64,000 bases of DNA from contig DASXOB010000017.1 in assembly GCA_036494545.1 (NCBI GenBank), positions 62,001-126,000 on the forward strand, read 5' to 3'. The notes under the pieces are model-generated. The model saw only the letters and a program-made list of their open reading frames with translations, had not been told where the DNA came from and did no database searches. Position 1 is the first letter of the stretch; every line of letters begins with the position of its first letter. Shown here piece by piece: positions 50,915 through 60,910 of this stretch. A program made the position numbers and the translations under genes. Source of the DNA: JAICXG01 sp036494545 (lineage in GTDB: Bacteria; Verrucomicrobiota; Verrucomicrobiia; Chthoniobacterales; UBA10450).

Positions 50915-53362
50915 ATGAATGATCTCCGCTACGGCACGCGCCTGCTGGTCAAGTCCCCCGGTTTCACCACCGTCGCGGTCCTGGCGCTCGCCCTCGGGAT
51001 TGGCGCCAACACCGCCATGTTCAGCGTGGTGAACGCCATCCTTCTTCGTCCGCTTCCTTTTCCGGAGAGCAACCGCCTAACGATGGTTTGGCAAACCAAT
51101 TCGGCGGTCGCGAAAATGGGTTTCCCGCTCGCGCCCACGAGTGTGCCTGATTTCCAGGATTGGCGGACGCAGGGCAAGAGTTTCGAGGCGCTCTCCGCGC
51201 TCGAAGGTTGGTCGTCCAATCTCACCGGTCTGGACGAAGCCAAGCGCATCGATGGCGCACGAGTTTCGGCAAACCTTTTCTCGCTTCTCCGCGTCCAGCC
51301 GCTTCTCGGACGCGCCTTCGTCGCGGGGGAAGATCAACTCGGGAAAAACCACGTCGTCCTGCTAAGCTATTCTCTCTGGCAGACGCGCTTCGGCGGCGAT
51401 CGCGCGATCCTCGGACGCAAGCTGATCCTTGACCAGGAGCCGTACACCGTCGTGGGCGTCATGCCGCCGGAGTTCAATTTCCCGAGCGAGACTGGCGCGC
51501 CCGCCTACATGGGATTTGGACCGCGCTGTGAAGCCTGGACGCCTTTCGCCCCCGATGCAGAGCGAGTGAGAAATCGGGGGGCGCACAATCTCGCCGTCAT
51601 CGCCCGACTGAAATCTGGCGTGAGCGTGACGACAGGGCAGGCCGAGATGCACACGCTGGCGGCACGTTTCGGCCAGCAGTTTCCAGCCACGAACAAGGAT
51701 TGGGATATCCAGCTGGTTTCGCTGCAAAAACAGGCCGCCGCCGGAAGCGAGCGCACGCTCACCGTCCTGATGGGTGCAGTTGGCTGCATCCTGCTCATCG
51801 CCTGCGCCAACGTGGCCAACCTGCTTCTGGCCCGGGGACTCGGCCGTCAGAAGGAGATCGCCATCCGGCGCGCTCTCGGGGCCAGCCGCTGGCGAATCCT
51901 GCGTCAACTTCTCAGCGAAAGTATTCTCCTTGCGCTCGGCGGCGGTTTGTTAGGCATTTTCTTCGCCATTTGGGGAAGCGATCTACTCCTCGCTCTCGCG
52001 CCCGCGAGCCTGCCGCGCCTTGGCGAAGCCCGCATCGACGGCAGCGTTCTTCTTTTCACTTTCCTCGTCTCGCTCGCGACTGGTTTGCTCTTCGGCCTTG
52101 CTCCCGCATTGCAATCCTCGCGGGTTGGTCTGAGCGATAAGCTCAAGGAAGGCGATCGAGGCTCGACCGCCGGGCACGCGCGTTTGCGCAATAGCCTGAT
52201 CGTTTCCGAAGTCGCGCTCGCCCTCATGCTCCTGATCGCGGCCGGACTTTTGATCGAAAGTTTCGCGCAGCTCATGCGCGTCCGTCCTGGCTTCAACCCC
52301 GACAAGGTTCTCACCTTCAACATCGCGCTGCCCGATAATCCCTATCGCGATCACAAAAAAGCCGCCTCCTTTTTCGCCGACGTCGTTAGGCGAATCAAAG
52401 ATCTTCCCGGCGTGAAATCGGTCTCGGCGAGCAACGCCCTGCCTTTAAGCGGCGCGGAAGAAGTAGACGAATTTGCCATCGAGGGCCATCCCGCGCCCAA
52501 GGCCGGCGAAACGCGAACCGCCAACTTCCGCTGGGTGACGCCGGAGTATTTCGAAACACTGCAAATTCCGTTGCAACATGGACGGAACTTCAACGAGCGC
52601 GACAAATGGGGCGCGCCGTCGGTGGCGATCATCGACCGAACCATGGCGCGTCTCTATTTCCGGGGGGCAAATCCGATCGGCCAGCGTTTCAAAGGCCGAA
52701 ACGAAAGGAAAGAGCCGATCCTGCGCGAGATCGTCGGGATCGTCGGCGACGTGCGGCACAGCGCGCTCGATGCGAAACCTGCACCGCATATTTATTTTCC
52801 TGAAGCGCAGGAAGGCGTTGGCCTCATGACGCTCGCGGTGCGCAGCGCCGGCACCGAACCCGTCGCGCTTCTCCAGATGGTGCGCCGCGAAATCGCAAGC
52901 GTCGATCCTAACGTGCCGATCGCAGATGTTCGCACGATGGAAAAAATGGTTGCCGCTTCGGTGGCGCCGTGGCGTTTTACGATGGTACTGCTCAGCACCT
53001 TCGCGGTCGTAGCGCTTCTTCTCGCGAGTGTCGGTATCTACGGCGTCCTGGCTTATTCGGTGAATCAACGGCGCCGGGAGATAGGGATTCGGATGTCGTT
53101 AGGCGCGCAACGGCGCGACGTCTTGCAACTTTTCCTCAGCCAGGGAATGGCGATGACATTGTTAGGCATTGCCCTGGGATTGGGTGGAGCGTGGGCCGCG
53201 ACGCGCGTCATGCGCAGCCTGCTCTATTCCGTCAGCCCGACGGATCCGTTCGTTTTTCTTGCCGTCCCGCTGACTTTCGCGTCCGTCGCCTTGCTTGCGA
53301 GTTTTTTTCCCGCGCACAAAGCGGCGCGGTTGAATCCAATCAGCGCCCTGCGCAGCGAATGA
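50915..53362 (+). CDS. ADOP permease, array copy 12
   Basis: 815 residues, N-terminus MNDLRYGTRLLVKSPGF, tail NPISALRSE. The unit-one core is near 282 (GAVGCILLIACANVANLLLARGL) and the last near 691 (GIYGVLAYSVNQRRREIGIR). The first periplasmic domain is extended by a Gly/Pro-rich segment (SETGAPAYMGFGPRCEAWTPF). The final helix region ends FFPAHKAARLNP rather than PARRATRVDP. Exact 9-mers are at 51075 (RLTMV), 52383 (VVRR) and 53096 (Met-Ser-Leu-Gly), with TTGTTAGGC variants at 51957 and 53159. Confidence 0.9.
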   Translation: MNDLRYGTRLLVKSPGFTTVAVLALALGIGANTAMFSVVNAILLRPLPFPESNRLTMVWQTNSAVAKMGFPLAPTSVPDFQDWRTQGKSFEALSALEGWSSNLTGLDEAKRIDGARVSANLFSLLRVQPLLGRAFVAGEDQLGKNHVVLLSYSLWQTRFGGDRAILGRKLILDQEPYTVVGVMPPEFNFPSETGAPAYMGFGPRCEAWTPFAPDAERVRNRGAHNLAVIARLKSGVSVTTGQAEMHTLAARFGQQFPATNKDWDIQLVSLQKQAAAGSERTLTVLMGAVGCILLIACANVANLLLARGLGRQKEIAIRRALGASRWRILRQLLSESILLALGGGLLGIFFAIWGSDLLLALAPASLPRLGEARIDGSVLLFTFLVSLATGLLFGLAPALQSSRVGLSDKLKEGDRGSTAGHARLRNSLIVSEVALALMLLIAAGLLIESFAQLMRVRPGFNPDKVLTFNIALPDNPYRDHKKAASFFADVVRRIKDLPGVKSVSASNALPLSGAEEVDEFAIEGHPAPKAGETRTANFRWVTPEYFETLQIPLQHGRNFNERDKWGAPSVAIIDRTMARLYFRGANPIGQRFKGRNERKEPILREIVGIVGDVRHSALDAKPAPHIYFPEAQEGVGLMTLAVRSAGTEPVALLQMVRREIASVDPNVPIADVRTMEKMVAASVAPWRFTMVLLSTFAVVALLLASVGIYGVLAYSVNQRRREIGIRMSLGAQRRDVLQLFLSQGMAMTLLGIALGLGGAWAATRVMRSLLYSVSPTDPFVFLAVPLTFASVALLASFFPAHKAARLNPISALRSE

Positions 53363-53477
53363 AAACGCGTAAGGCAAGGCAAACGGGGGGTAGGGCGAGT
53401 TCGCGGCTCGCGGGGTTGATCCTTTTTTCCGCCGAACAAGACCGAGAATGCTGCAACTCCGAGGCTGGTGCTAGCTC
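53363..53477. other. 115-nt array spacer
   Basis: I see no motif copy, no permease remnant, no terminator and no promoter. It is one of the few longer array spacers lacking the iterated 9-mer. Confidence 0.4.
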
Positions 53478-55895
53478 ATGAGTGATCTCCGCTACGCCGT
53501 TCGCCAGCTCTTCAAGTCCCCTGGATTCACCGCGGTTGCCGTTCTCACCCTGTCCTTAGGCATCGGCGCCAACAGCGCCATCTTCAGCGTGATCAACGCC
53601 GTTCTGCTTAAGGCGCTGCCTTATCCGCAGGCGGATCGCATCGTTCTTGTCTGGGGCGACGCGTCTAAGCAAGGTCTCCATCGCGGTCAGGTTTCGTCTA
53701 CCGATGTCGCGGACTGGCGCGCGCGGAGCCATGCTTTTGCCGCAATCTCGACCTACGCAAATTTCCGTCCGATTCTCGTTGGGCAGGGCGAACCGGAACG
53801 GGTTGCCGGCGCGCAGGTAGGCGACGATTTTTTCAAGGTAATGGGCGCGCGGCCGCTGCTCGGCCGAGTGTTCGACGCCGAAGAGCAGGAAGAGGGAAAA
53901 GACAATGTTGCCGTTCTCTCCTACGGAATGTGGCAGCGTCGCCTGGGCGGCGTGAGGGATGTGATTGGCCGGAAAATTTCTCTCAGCGGACATCCCTACA
54001 CCGTGATTGGCGTGATGCCGGAGAATTTCCGCTCGCTCCCTGCCGGTCTGCTCGAGCGTCCAGCCGAATTTTACCGGCCGGTAGCCGAGCCGCCTAACGA
54101 GAAGGAAAGGTCGGGCCGCCATCTCCGCGCCATCGCGCGCCTTAAGTCGGGCGTGACCTTCGCGCAGGCTCAAACCGAAATGACGCTCATCGCGCGCCAG
54201 CTGGAGCAAGAACATCCAGAGTCCAACACCGCAACCGGCGTGCGTCTGGTTTCATTGCGCGATGATCTCGTCGGTCCGGTGCGGCCAGTGCTGGTTCTGC
54301 TCTTCGGAGCTGTCGGTTTTCTCCTGCTCATCGCCTGCGCCAACGTGGGCAATCTTCTCCTCGCCCGCACCATGGGACGACAAAGAGAGGTGGCCATTCG
54401 CGCGGCTCTGGGTGCCAGCCGTGGCGATCTCGCGCGGCAATTTCTGACGGAAGGCGTGCTGCTGACTTCGTTAGGCGGGGCACTCGGCCTGCTCATCGCG
54501 GCCTGGAGCACGACCTTGCTCGAACACATTGGGGCGCGCTTTTTTCCGCACCTCGGCGGGATTCCCGTGGATGCGAGAGTGCTCGTCTTCACCTTCGGCA
54601 TCTCGTTAGGCGCGGGGGTTTTTCTCGGTCTGGTCGCGGCCTGGCGCGCTGGCCGGGGCGATTTAAGCCGAGCGCTGAACGATGCCGGACGTTCGCCCGG
54701 CGCGGTCTCGACTCGCAGCTCTTTGCGCAGCTCGCTCGTGGTCATTGAAGTAGCACTGGCCATGGTGCTGCTCATCGGCGCCGGCCTCTTGCTCAAGAGC
54801 ATGCGGCGTCTGCAGCAGGTCGATCCCGGTTTTGACCCCGCGCATCTGCTTACGATGAATGTCTGGCTCCCGGCTGCAAAGTATCCGCGAACGGCGGATT
54901 ACCTCGCGTTTTATCAGCGACTGGGGCAGCGGCTGCAAATGCTCCCAGGAATCGCGGCCGCCGGCCTAACCAGCGTGCTCCCGGCGAGCGATAATTTCGA
55001 TCGCCGGACAATTCAGATCGAAGGTCAACCGCAGCGACCGGGGGAACAGCCAGAGGTAGATAATTATGCCGTGACGCCGAATTACCTCCGCGCCCTGGCG
55101 GTGCCGTTGCGTGCCGGCCGGATCTTGAGCGAGCGCGATCACTCGGACTCGCCGTTCGTCGTGCTCGTGAGCGAGAGCCTGGCGAGGAGGTTTTGGCCTA
55201 ACGAGAGCGCTGTCGGCAAACGCGTCCGGTTGGATCGCAATGAAGCGCAAGAGCCCTGGCGCATGATCGTCGGGGTGGTCGGCGACGTGAAACAATACGG
55301 TCTCGACCGGCCTGGAACGATGGCGCTCTACGAGCCGCTCCCGCAGTTTCCCTCTTCGGCGATGACGCTTGTCGTCCGGACGCAAAGCGATCCCGGGAAG
55401 ATGATCAACACTGTTCGTCATCAAATTCTGGCGCTCGATCCAGAGCAGGCCCCGTTCAAGATCGCCACCATGGAGCAGCTGCTCAGCGACTCGACGGCGC
55501 TGCGCCGCTTCGCCCTTTTTCTCCTTGGCGTTTTCGCCGGTCTGGCGGTTCTCCTTGCCACGATCGGGCTCTACGGCGTGATTTCCTATTCGGTTGCGCA
55601 ACGAACACGCGAGTTGGGCATTCGGCTCGCTCTTGGTGCGCAACGCCGCGACCTCCTCAACCTTGTCGTCCGCGAAGGAATGCGCTTCGTCTTCATCGGA
55701 GTGGCGACCGGTCTGGTCGCTTCAATCGCGTTTACCCGAGTGATGGCGAGTCTCCTTTTTGGAGTGAGCACAACCGATCCTTTCACTTTTGTCGCCTGGT
55801 CGCTCGCGCTCGGCGTGGTCGCGCTGCTCGCCTGCGTCGTACCCGCGCGGAGAGCGAGCAGCCTGGAACCGATGACCGCATTGCGTGCCGATTAA
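53478..55895 (+). CDS. ADOP permease, array copy 13
   Basis: 805 residues, N-terminus MSDLRYAVRQLFKSPGF, tail EPMTALRAD, with Asp in place of the otherwise invariant final Glu. The unit-one core is near 271 (GAVGFLLLIACANVGNLLLART) and the last near 678 (GLYGVISYSVAQRTRELGIR). The C-terminal region (REGMRFVFIGVATGL) closely matches the 60911 copy. Exact 9-mers are at 54092 (PPNEK), 54468 and 54603 (both Ser-Leu-Gly, 135 bp apart) and 55196 (FWPNES). The next gene starts 4 nt after its stop. Confidence 0.9.
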   Translation: MSDLRYAVRQLFKSPGFTAVAVLTLSLGIGANSAIFSVINAVLLKALPYPQADRIVLVWGDASKQGLHRGQVSSTDVADWRARSHAFAAISTYANFRPILVGQGEPERVAGAQVGDDFFKVMGARPLLGRVFDAEEQEEGKDNVAVLSYGMWQRRLGGVRDVIGRKISLSGHPYTVIGVMPENFRSLPAGLLERPAEFYRPVAEPPNEKERSGRHLRAIARLKSGVTFAQAQTEMTLIARQLEQEHPESNTATGVRLVSLRDDLVGPVRPVLVLLFGAVGFLLLIACANVGNLLLARTMGRQREVAIRAALGASRGDLARQFLTEGVLLTSLGGALGLLIAAWSTTLLEHIGARFFPHLGGIPVDARVLVFTFGISLGAGVFLGLVAAWRAGRGDLSRALNDAGRSPGAVSTRSSLRSSLVVIEVALAMVLLIGAGLLLKSMRRLQQVDPGFDPAHLLTMNVWLPAAKYPRTADYLAFYQRLGQRLQMLPGIAAAGLTSVLPASDNFDRRTIQIEGQPQRPGEQPEVDNYAVTPNYLRALAVPLRAGRILSERDHSDSPFVVLVSESLARRFWPNESAVGKRVRLDRNEAQEPWRMIVGVVGDVKQYGLDRPGTMALYEPLPQFPSSAMTLVVRTQSDPGKMINTVRHQILALDPEQAPFKIATMEQLLSDSTALRRFALFLLGVFAGLAVLLATIGLYGVISYSVAQRTRELGIRLALGAQRRDLLNLVVREGMRFVFIGVATGLVASIAFTRVMASLLFGVSTTDPFTFVAWSLALGVVALLACVVPARRASSLEPMTALRAD

Positions 55896-55899
55896 CCTT

Positions 55900-58311
55900 A
55901 TGAACGATTTTACCTTTGCCATTCGCCAGCTCTTCAAATCCCCCGGATTCACCGCGGTAGCAGTCCTCACCCTGTCGCTCGGCATCGGCGCCAACAGCGC
56001 CATCTTCAGTGTGATCAATGCGGTCCTCCTGCGCCCCCTCCCATTTCCGGAAGCAAACAAGATCGTTTACCTCAACGAAACGGATTCGACCCAGCCTTTC
56101 ATCTCCATCTCGTGGTTCGATTTTCTTGACTGGCAACGACTCAACACCGTTTTCGAGCAGCTTGCCGTCAGCCGGCGCGAGTCGTTTAACCTGAGCGGAA
56201 TCGAGGGTCGCGAAGCGGAACGGGTTTCGGGCGCCGTCGTGTCGGCCAACTTCTTCCGGGTCATCGGGCTGATGCCGGAAATCGGCCGCGTTTTTAACGA
56301 GCAGGAAGACCGGCGTGGCGGTCCGGCGCTGGTCGTGATTAGCGACGGCCTGTGGCAGCGCGCATTTCAGCGTTCGCCGGCGGTGCTGGGCCGCTCGATC
56401 AACCTGCACAACCAACTCTACGAGGTCATCGGGGTGATGCCGTCGCAGATGTCGGCGCCGACCGAAGTCGACGTTTGGGTGCCGTTCATGAGACGCGTCC
56501 CGAGCGGCTGGGATCGGATGAGCCACCCCGGTCTCTATGCCTGGGGCAGGTTAAAAAAAGGCATCACGGTCGAACAGGCTCGCGGGCAAATGAGAGCGAT
56601 CGCCGCCGATCTTGCGAAAAAATTTCCCGAGACCAATACCTCGGTCGGCGCGGCGGTCACTCCTTTGCTCGAAAATCGCGTCGGATCGTACCGCGAAAAT
56701 CTCGTTCTTCTCCTCGGCGCGGTTGGGCTTGTGCTGCTCATCGCCTGCGCAAACCTGGCTAACCTGCTCGCGGCCCGGGGCGCCGGTCGGGCACGAGAGT
56801 TTGCTGTCCGGGCGGCGCTCGGCGCGAGCCGTTCCCAAATCGTTAGGCAGCTTCTTGTGGAAAGCCTTGCTCTTGCTCTTCTCGGTGGGTTCGGCGGATT
56901 CCTTGTCGCGTTCTGGGGTCGGGACGCCATCATTGCGCTCAGCCCCCAGCAAATTCCGCGACTCGATGAGGTGCGGGTCGACGGATGGGTTTTGCTTTTC
57001 ACGCTCGGGCTTGCGCTCGGCACGAATTTTCTCTTTGGCCTTTGGCCAGCACGCCTCGCGGCAAAGGCAGACGTGCAGCTCGCCCTCAATGCTGGGGCGC
57101 GGGGCAGCTCCGATTCCCGCGGCGCGCGACGCACGCGCAACTGGCTCATCGTTGGCGAAATCGCCCTCACGCTCATGCTCCTGAGCGCCGCTGGCCTCGT
57201 TCTGAAAAGTTTCGCCCACGCGCAATCCATCTCCCTCGGCTATGAGCCGCGCGGTGTGTTGACTGCGCGCCTCGATCTGCCGTTTCGCGTCTACTCGAGC
57301 AAAGAGAAAGTGGTCCAATTTTCCGATCGCCTCCTCGAGCGCGTCCGCGCGCTTCCGGGAGTGACGGCTGCGGCGCTGAGCTCGAATCCACCGATGATGG
57401 CCGGGTGGCAAACCAACATCTTGCGTGAAGGCGCGCCCGAACCACCGCCGGGTCAGGAAATTTCGGCCGATACCGAGATCGTTAGGGGAGATTATTTTGC
57501 GACGCTCAAAGGCACTCTCTTGCGCGGGCGTGTTTTCGATCGACGCGACACCGCAGCTTCGCCTTTGGTCGTGATTGTCGATCAATCCGTCGCGGAACAG
57601 TTTTTCCCCGGGGAAAATCCGATCGGCAAACGCCTGCGAATCGATCCGGACGATCTCGGCAAGCCGCGTTTTTTCCAAATCGTCGGCGTGGTCGCGCGGA
57701 TGAAACTGCGCGGCTTCGATCAGATCTCGTCCCTTCCAATCGCCTATTTTCCGCAGACGCAGGTCGAGCGAACCAACTTCGTCCTGCTTGTGCGAAGCAC
57801 GGTTGCGCCCGCCTCGCTCGCGGAATCAATTCGGCGCGCCGTCGCGTCCGTCGATCCGGTTCAGCCGGTTTACGAGATTCGCTCGATGGTCGATCGAGTC
57901 GCCGAAACCTGGGCGGCTTCGCGTTTCATCAGCACGCTGCTGTTTATCTTTGCGGGATTGGCACTGCTGCTTTCGATGGTGGGCCTTTACGGTGTGCTTT
58001 CCTACAGCGCGCTGCGGCGGTTGCGCGAAATTGGAATTCGCCTCGCGCTCGGCGCGCCGCGCTCCCATATTCGCAAGCTCATCCTCAGCCAGGGAATGGG
58101 ACTTCTGCTCGTTGGCCTGGCAATCGGTCTTGCCGGCGCCCTCCTGGTCTCGCGTCTGCTGCGCAGTTTTCTCTTTGAAACCAGCGGACTCGATCCCGCG
58201 ATCTATTTGAGCGTGACCGGTCTTCTGGCGCTGACCGCGCTTGGCGCCTGCTGGATTCCGGCACGCCGCGCTTCCCGGGTCGATCCCATCACCATCTTGC
58301 ATGCCGAATGA
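55900..58311 (+). CDS. ADOP permease, array copy 14
   Basis: 803 residues from ATG 55900 (MNDFTFAIRQLFKSPGF). An in-frame ATG at 55885 would overlap the previous gene. The tail is DPITILHAE. It is the sister of the 48457 copy, sharing the ANLANLLAARGAGR block (near 268-290), the GWQTNILREGAPEPPPGQ segment and VDRVAETWAASRF. The last core is near 679 (GLYGVLSYSALRRLREIGIR), where the normal VAQRT is ALRRL. The exact 9-mer is at 56840 (IVRQ), with a TCGTTAGGG variant at 57479. Confidence 0.9.
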   Translation: MNDFTFAIRQLFKSPGFTAVAVLTLSLGIGANSAIFSVINAVLLRPLPFPEANKIVYLNETDSTQPFISISWFDFLDWQRLNTVFEQLAVSRRESFNLSGIEGREAERVSGAVVSANFFRVIGLMPEIGRVFNEQEDRRGGPALVVISDGLWQRAFQRSPAVLGRSINLHNQLYEVIGVMPSQMSAPTEVDVWVPFMRRVPSGWDRMSHPGLYAWGRLKKGITVEQARGQMRAIAADLAKKFPETNTSVGAAVTPLLENRVGSYRENLVLLLGAVGLVLLIACANLANLLAARGAGRAREFAVRAALGASRSQIVRQLLVESLALALLGGFGGFLVAFWGRDAIIALSPQQIPRLDEVRVDGWVLLFTLGLALGTNFLFGLWPARLAAKADVQLALNAGARGSSDSRGARRTRNWLIVGEIALTLMLLSAAGLVLKSFAHAQSISLGYEPRGVLTARLDLPFRVYSSKEKVVQFSDRLLERVRALPGVTAAALSSNPPMMAGWQTNILREGAPEPPPGQEISADTEIVRGDYFATLKGTLLRGRVFDRRDTAASPLVVIVDQSVAEQFFPGENPIGKRLRIDPDDLGKPRFFQIVGVVARMKLRGFDQISSLPIAYFPQTQVERTNFVLLVRSTVAPASLAESIRRAVASVDPVQPVYEIRSMVDRVAETWAASRFISTLLFIFAGLALLLSMVGLYGVLSYSALRRLREIGIRLALGAPRSHIRKLILSQGMGLLLVGLAIGLAGALLVSRLLRSFLFETSGLDPAIYLSVTGLLALTALGACWIPARRASRVDPITILHAE

Positions 58312-58321
58312 TGAGCACGAT

Positions 58322-58330
58322 GCCTAACGA
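58322..58330 (+). repeat. Iterated 9-mer GCCTAACGA in spacer, first of a direct pair
   Basis: Exact copy 10 nt after a permease stop. A second direct copy starts 60 bp further on. Confidence 0.9.
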
Positions 58331-58381
58331 ATTGCAAAATAGAGTGCGCGTCCAGTTTGAGCGCGACCGTTCATTTTTTCT

Positions 58382-58390
58382 GCCTAACGA
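58382..58390 (+). repeat. Iterated 9-mer GCCTAACGA in spacer, second of a direct pair
   Basis: Exact copy preceded by TTTTTTCT, 39 nt before the ATG at 58430. The surrounding 118-nt spacer is otherwise featureless to me. Confidence 0.9.
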
Positions 58391-58429
58391 GAATCCACCT
58401 TCCGCCACGCTGCCAACGCATTCTGGTTT

Positions 58430-60871
58430 ATGACCGATCTCCGCTACGCCATTCGCATGCTGATCAAGTCTCCGGCTTTTAGTATCATCGCCATCGTCGC
58501 TCTTGCCCTCGGCATCGGCGCCAATACCGCGATTTTCAGCGTCATCGAAGCCGTGCTGCTGCGCCCCTTGCCCTATCCCGAGCCGGACCGTCTCATTCTT
58601 CTGCGCGAAAAAATGCCGATCTTCGATTCCGGCTCGGTCAGTTATCCGAACTATCTCGATTGGCGCGCGCAACAGCAGACCTTCACCGATCTCGCGCTCT
58701 ATCGACGTGACGCGGTCAACTTATCGAGCCCGGGCAACGCGAGCCCGCCGGAGCGCGTCAACTCCGGCCTGATGACTTGGAATACGGTGCGTGTTCTCGG
58801 ATTGAGACCAATCCTCGGCCGCGATTTTAGTGAAAGGGACGATGTGCCGGGGGGGCCGAAGGTCGCGCTCATCAGCGAAAGCCTCTGGCACCGGCGGTTT
58901 GGCGGCTCACCGAAAGTGCTCGGGCAACAACTGGTGGTCGATACTGTGCCGCGGGAAATCGTGGGGGTTTTGCCTAACGACATGCAGCTCATGCGCACCG
59001 CGCACGTTTTCATTCCGTTAGGCGATCTGCGCAAGGATAAGTTCGTCTTGCAGCGCGATAATCACCCCGGGTTTTCCGCGCTCGGCCGGTTGAAAAGCGA
59101 CGCGACACTCGAGCAAGCCCGGGCTGATCTCGGCACTGTGGCAGGCCGACTAACGAGTCGTTATCCCGCAACGAATTCCGGCCGCTCCATCAACGCCAAA
59201 CCGCTACTTGAAGCGACGATCGGCGAATATCGATCAAGTCTGAACCTGCTCCTGGCCGCGGTCGCCTGTGTGCTTCTCATCGCCTGCGCGAATGTTGCCA
59301 ACCTGCAATTGGCCCGCGCACTTTCGCGCGGGAAAGAATTGGCAGTCCGCGCGGCGATGGGTGCGAGCCGTTGGCGGTTGATGCGACTGCTTCTCATCGA
59401 AAGTACGCTACTTGGGCTGGCCGGCGGTGCGGCCGGCCTGCTCATCGCGGTCTGGAGCATCGACCTGATTCATGCCCTGAGTCCGCAGCACGTTTTACGT
59501 TTTCAACAGACAAGACTCGATATTTCAACGCTGCTTTTTGCCAGCGCAGTTGCGTTGTTTTCGGGGGTTCTCGTCGGCGTCTGGCCCGCCTGGCGGGTTT
59601 CAAGGCTCGCCACCCTGTCGGGCGACTTAAATGAAGCGGGCAGCCGCGGCGGCAGCGACAGTGCAGGCCGACAGCGCGCGCGGAGTGCGCTTGTCATCAC
59701 GCAGGTTGCGCTCGCTCTCATCCTGCTCGCGGGTGCCGGCCTGACGTTGAAAAGCTTCTGGCGATCGGAGAATGCGCCGCTCGGTTTCGAGCCCAAAAAC
59801 GTCCTCGTGATGAGTCTTTCGCTGCCCGAAGCGCGTTACAATTCGAGCGACAAACGCCGGACGTTTTGGGAGCAAATGATCGAGCGCGTCCGTGCTGTGC
59901 CGGGTGTCGCCCTGGCGGCGGTAGGCGAGAACATTCCCTTTGATAACAACGAGTGGGACAGCACCTTTCACCTCACCGGGACACCGCCGAGCAAACCTGG
60001 ACACGAACCTTCTGCCGAGGTCAACATCGTCTCGCGGGATTACTTCAAGCTCATGAAAATGCCGCTCCTGCGCGGCCGCGATTTTACAGCGGAAGATAAG
60101 CCGCATCAGCCGCACGCAGTGATCATCGACGAGAGTTTCGCGAGGCGCTATTTCCCGAATCAAGACGCGATCGGTCGTCACATCGACGATAACCAAAACG
60201 AAGCGGACAATGCACCTCCCCTAACGATTGTCGGCGTGGTGCCCTGGGTGCGCAGCGATACCCCGGGGGATGATTTCGATCGGCTCGCCTTGCCGCAGCA
60301 ATATTTTGTGGTCGATCAGGTTGTCCCGACCGACAACAACCTCCTTGTTCGCACTTCGCTCGCGGATCCGGCGGCGCTCGCGCCTGCGATCGTGAAGGCA
60401 ATTCAAAGCCTCGATCCTGATCAACCCGTGGCGGCGATTGCGACCATGGAACAAAACATCGGCGACGCGCTCGCGACACGCCGCCTAACGATGACGTTGC
60501 TCGGAGCCTTCGCCGCGCTCGCCCTTGTTCTGGCCAGCGTCGGCCTTTATGGCGTGATGGCGATCGCAGTCACCCAGCGGACGCGCGAGTTTGGGATTCG
60601 TCTCGCGCTCGGTGCGCCGCGGGAAAATGTTTTTCGACTCGCTCTCGGACGAGGATTGGCGCTGGTCGGGATCGGGATGTTGTTAGGCTTCCTTGGCGCG
60701 ATTGGAGTGGGCCGCGCGCTGACGAGCCTGCTCTACGATGTCAGCGGCCTTGATCTCGCGGCGTTGCTGACGGCTTTCGCTGCGCTTGCCGTCGTCACTC
60801 TGGTTGCCTGCTGGTTCCCGGCGCGGCGGGCCACTCGGGTCGATCCAATTGTGGCCCTGCGCTACGAATGA
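58430..60871 (+). CDS. ADOP permease, array copy 15
   Basis: 813 residues, N-terminus MTDLRYAIRMLIKSPAF, tail DPIVALRYE. The unit-one core is near 271 (AAVACVLLIACANVANLQLARAL). The coupling segment reads GASRWRLMRLLLIES. Unit two starts near 420 (ALVITQVALALILLAGAGLT) and the last core near 689 (GLYGVMAIAVTQRTREFGIR). Exact 9-mers are at 58972 (LPNDM) and 60483 (RLTMT). Variants are CCGTTAGGC at 59015, GACTAACGA at 59158, CCCTAACGA at 60219 and TTGTTAGGC at 60680. Confidence 0.9.
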   Translation: MTDLRYAIRMLIKSPAFSIIAIVALALGIGANTAIFSVIEAVLLRPLPYPEPDRLILLREKMPIFDSGSVSYPNYLDWRAQQQTFTDLALYRRDAVNLSSPGNASPPERVNSGLMTWNTVRVLGLRPILGRDFSERDDVPGGPKVALISESLWHRRFGGSPKVLGQQLVVDTVPREIVGVLPNDMQLMRTAHVFIPLGDLRKDKFVLQRDNHPGFSALGRLKSDATLEQARADLGTVAGRLTSRYPATNSGRSINAKPLLEATIGEYRSSLNLLLAAVACVLLIACANVANLQLARALSRGKELAVRAAMGASRWRLMRLLLIESTLLGLAGGAAGLLIAVWSIDLIHALSPQHVLRFQQTRLDISTLLFASAVALFSGVLVGVWPAWRVSRLATLSGDLNEAGSRGGSDSAGRQRARSALVITQVALALILLAGAGLTLKSFWRSENAPLGFEPKNVLVMSLSLPEARYNSSDKRRTFWEQMIERVRAVPGVALAAVGENIPFDNNEWDSTFHLTGTPPSKPGHEPSAEVNIVSRDYFKLMKMPLLRGRDFTAEDKPHQPHAVIIDESFARRYFPNQDAIGRHIDDNQNEADNAPPLTIVGVVPWVRSDTPGDDFDRLALPQQYFVVDQVVPTDNNLLVRTSLADPAALAPAIVKAIQSLDPDQPVAAIATMEQNIGDALATRRLTMTLLGAFAALALVLASVGLYGVMAIAVTQRTREFGIRLALGAPRENVFRLALGRGLALVGIGMLLGFLGAIGVGRALTSLLYDVSGLDLAALLTAFAALAVVTLVACWFPARRATRVDPIVALRYE

Positions 60872-60876
60872 GTTTT

Positions 60877-60885
60877 GCCTAACGA
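60877..60885 (+). repeat. Iterated 9-mer GCCTAACGA in spacer
   Basis: Exact copy in the 39-nt spacer, 25 nt before the ATG at 60911. An ACCTAACGA variant begins 39 bp later, inside the start of that gene. Confidence 0.9.
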
Positions 60886-60910
60886 ATGACAGATCAACGA
60901 AATCTCCGAA

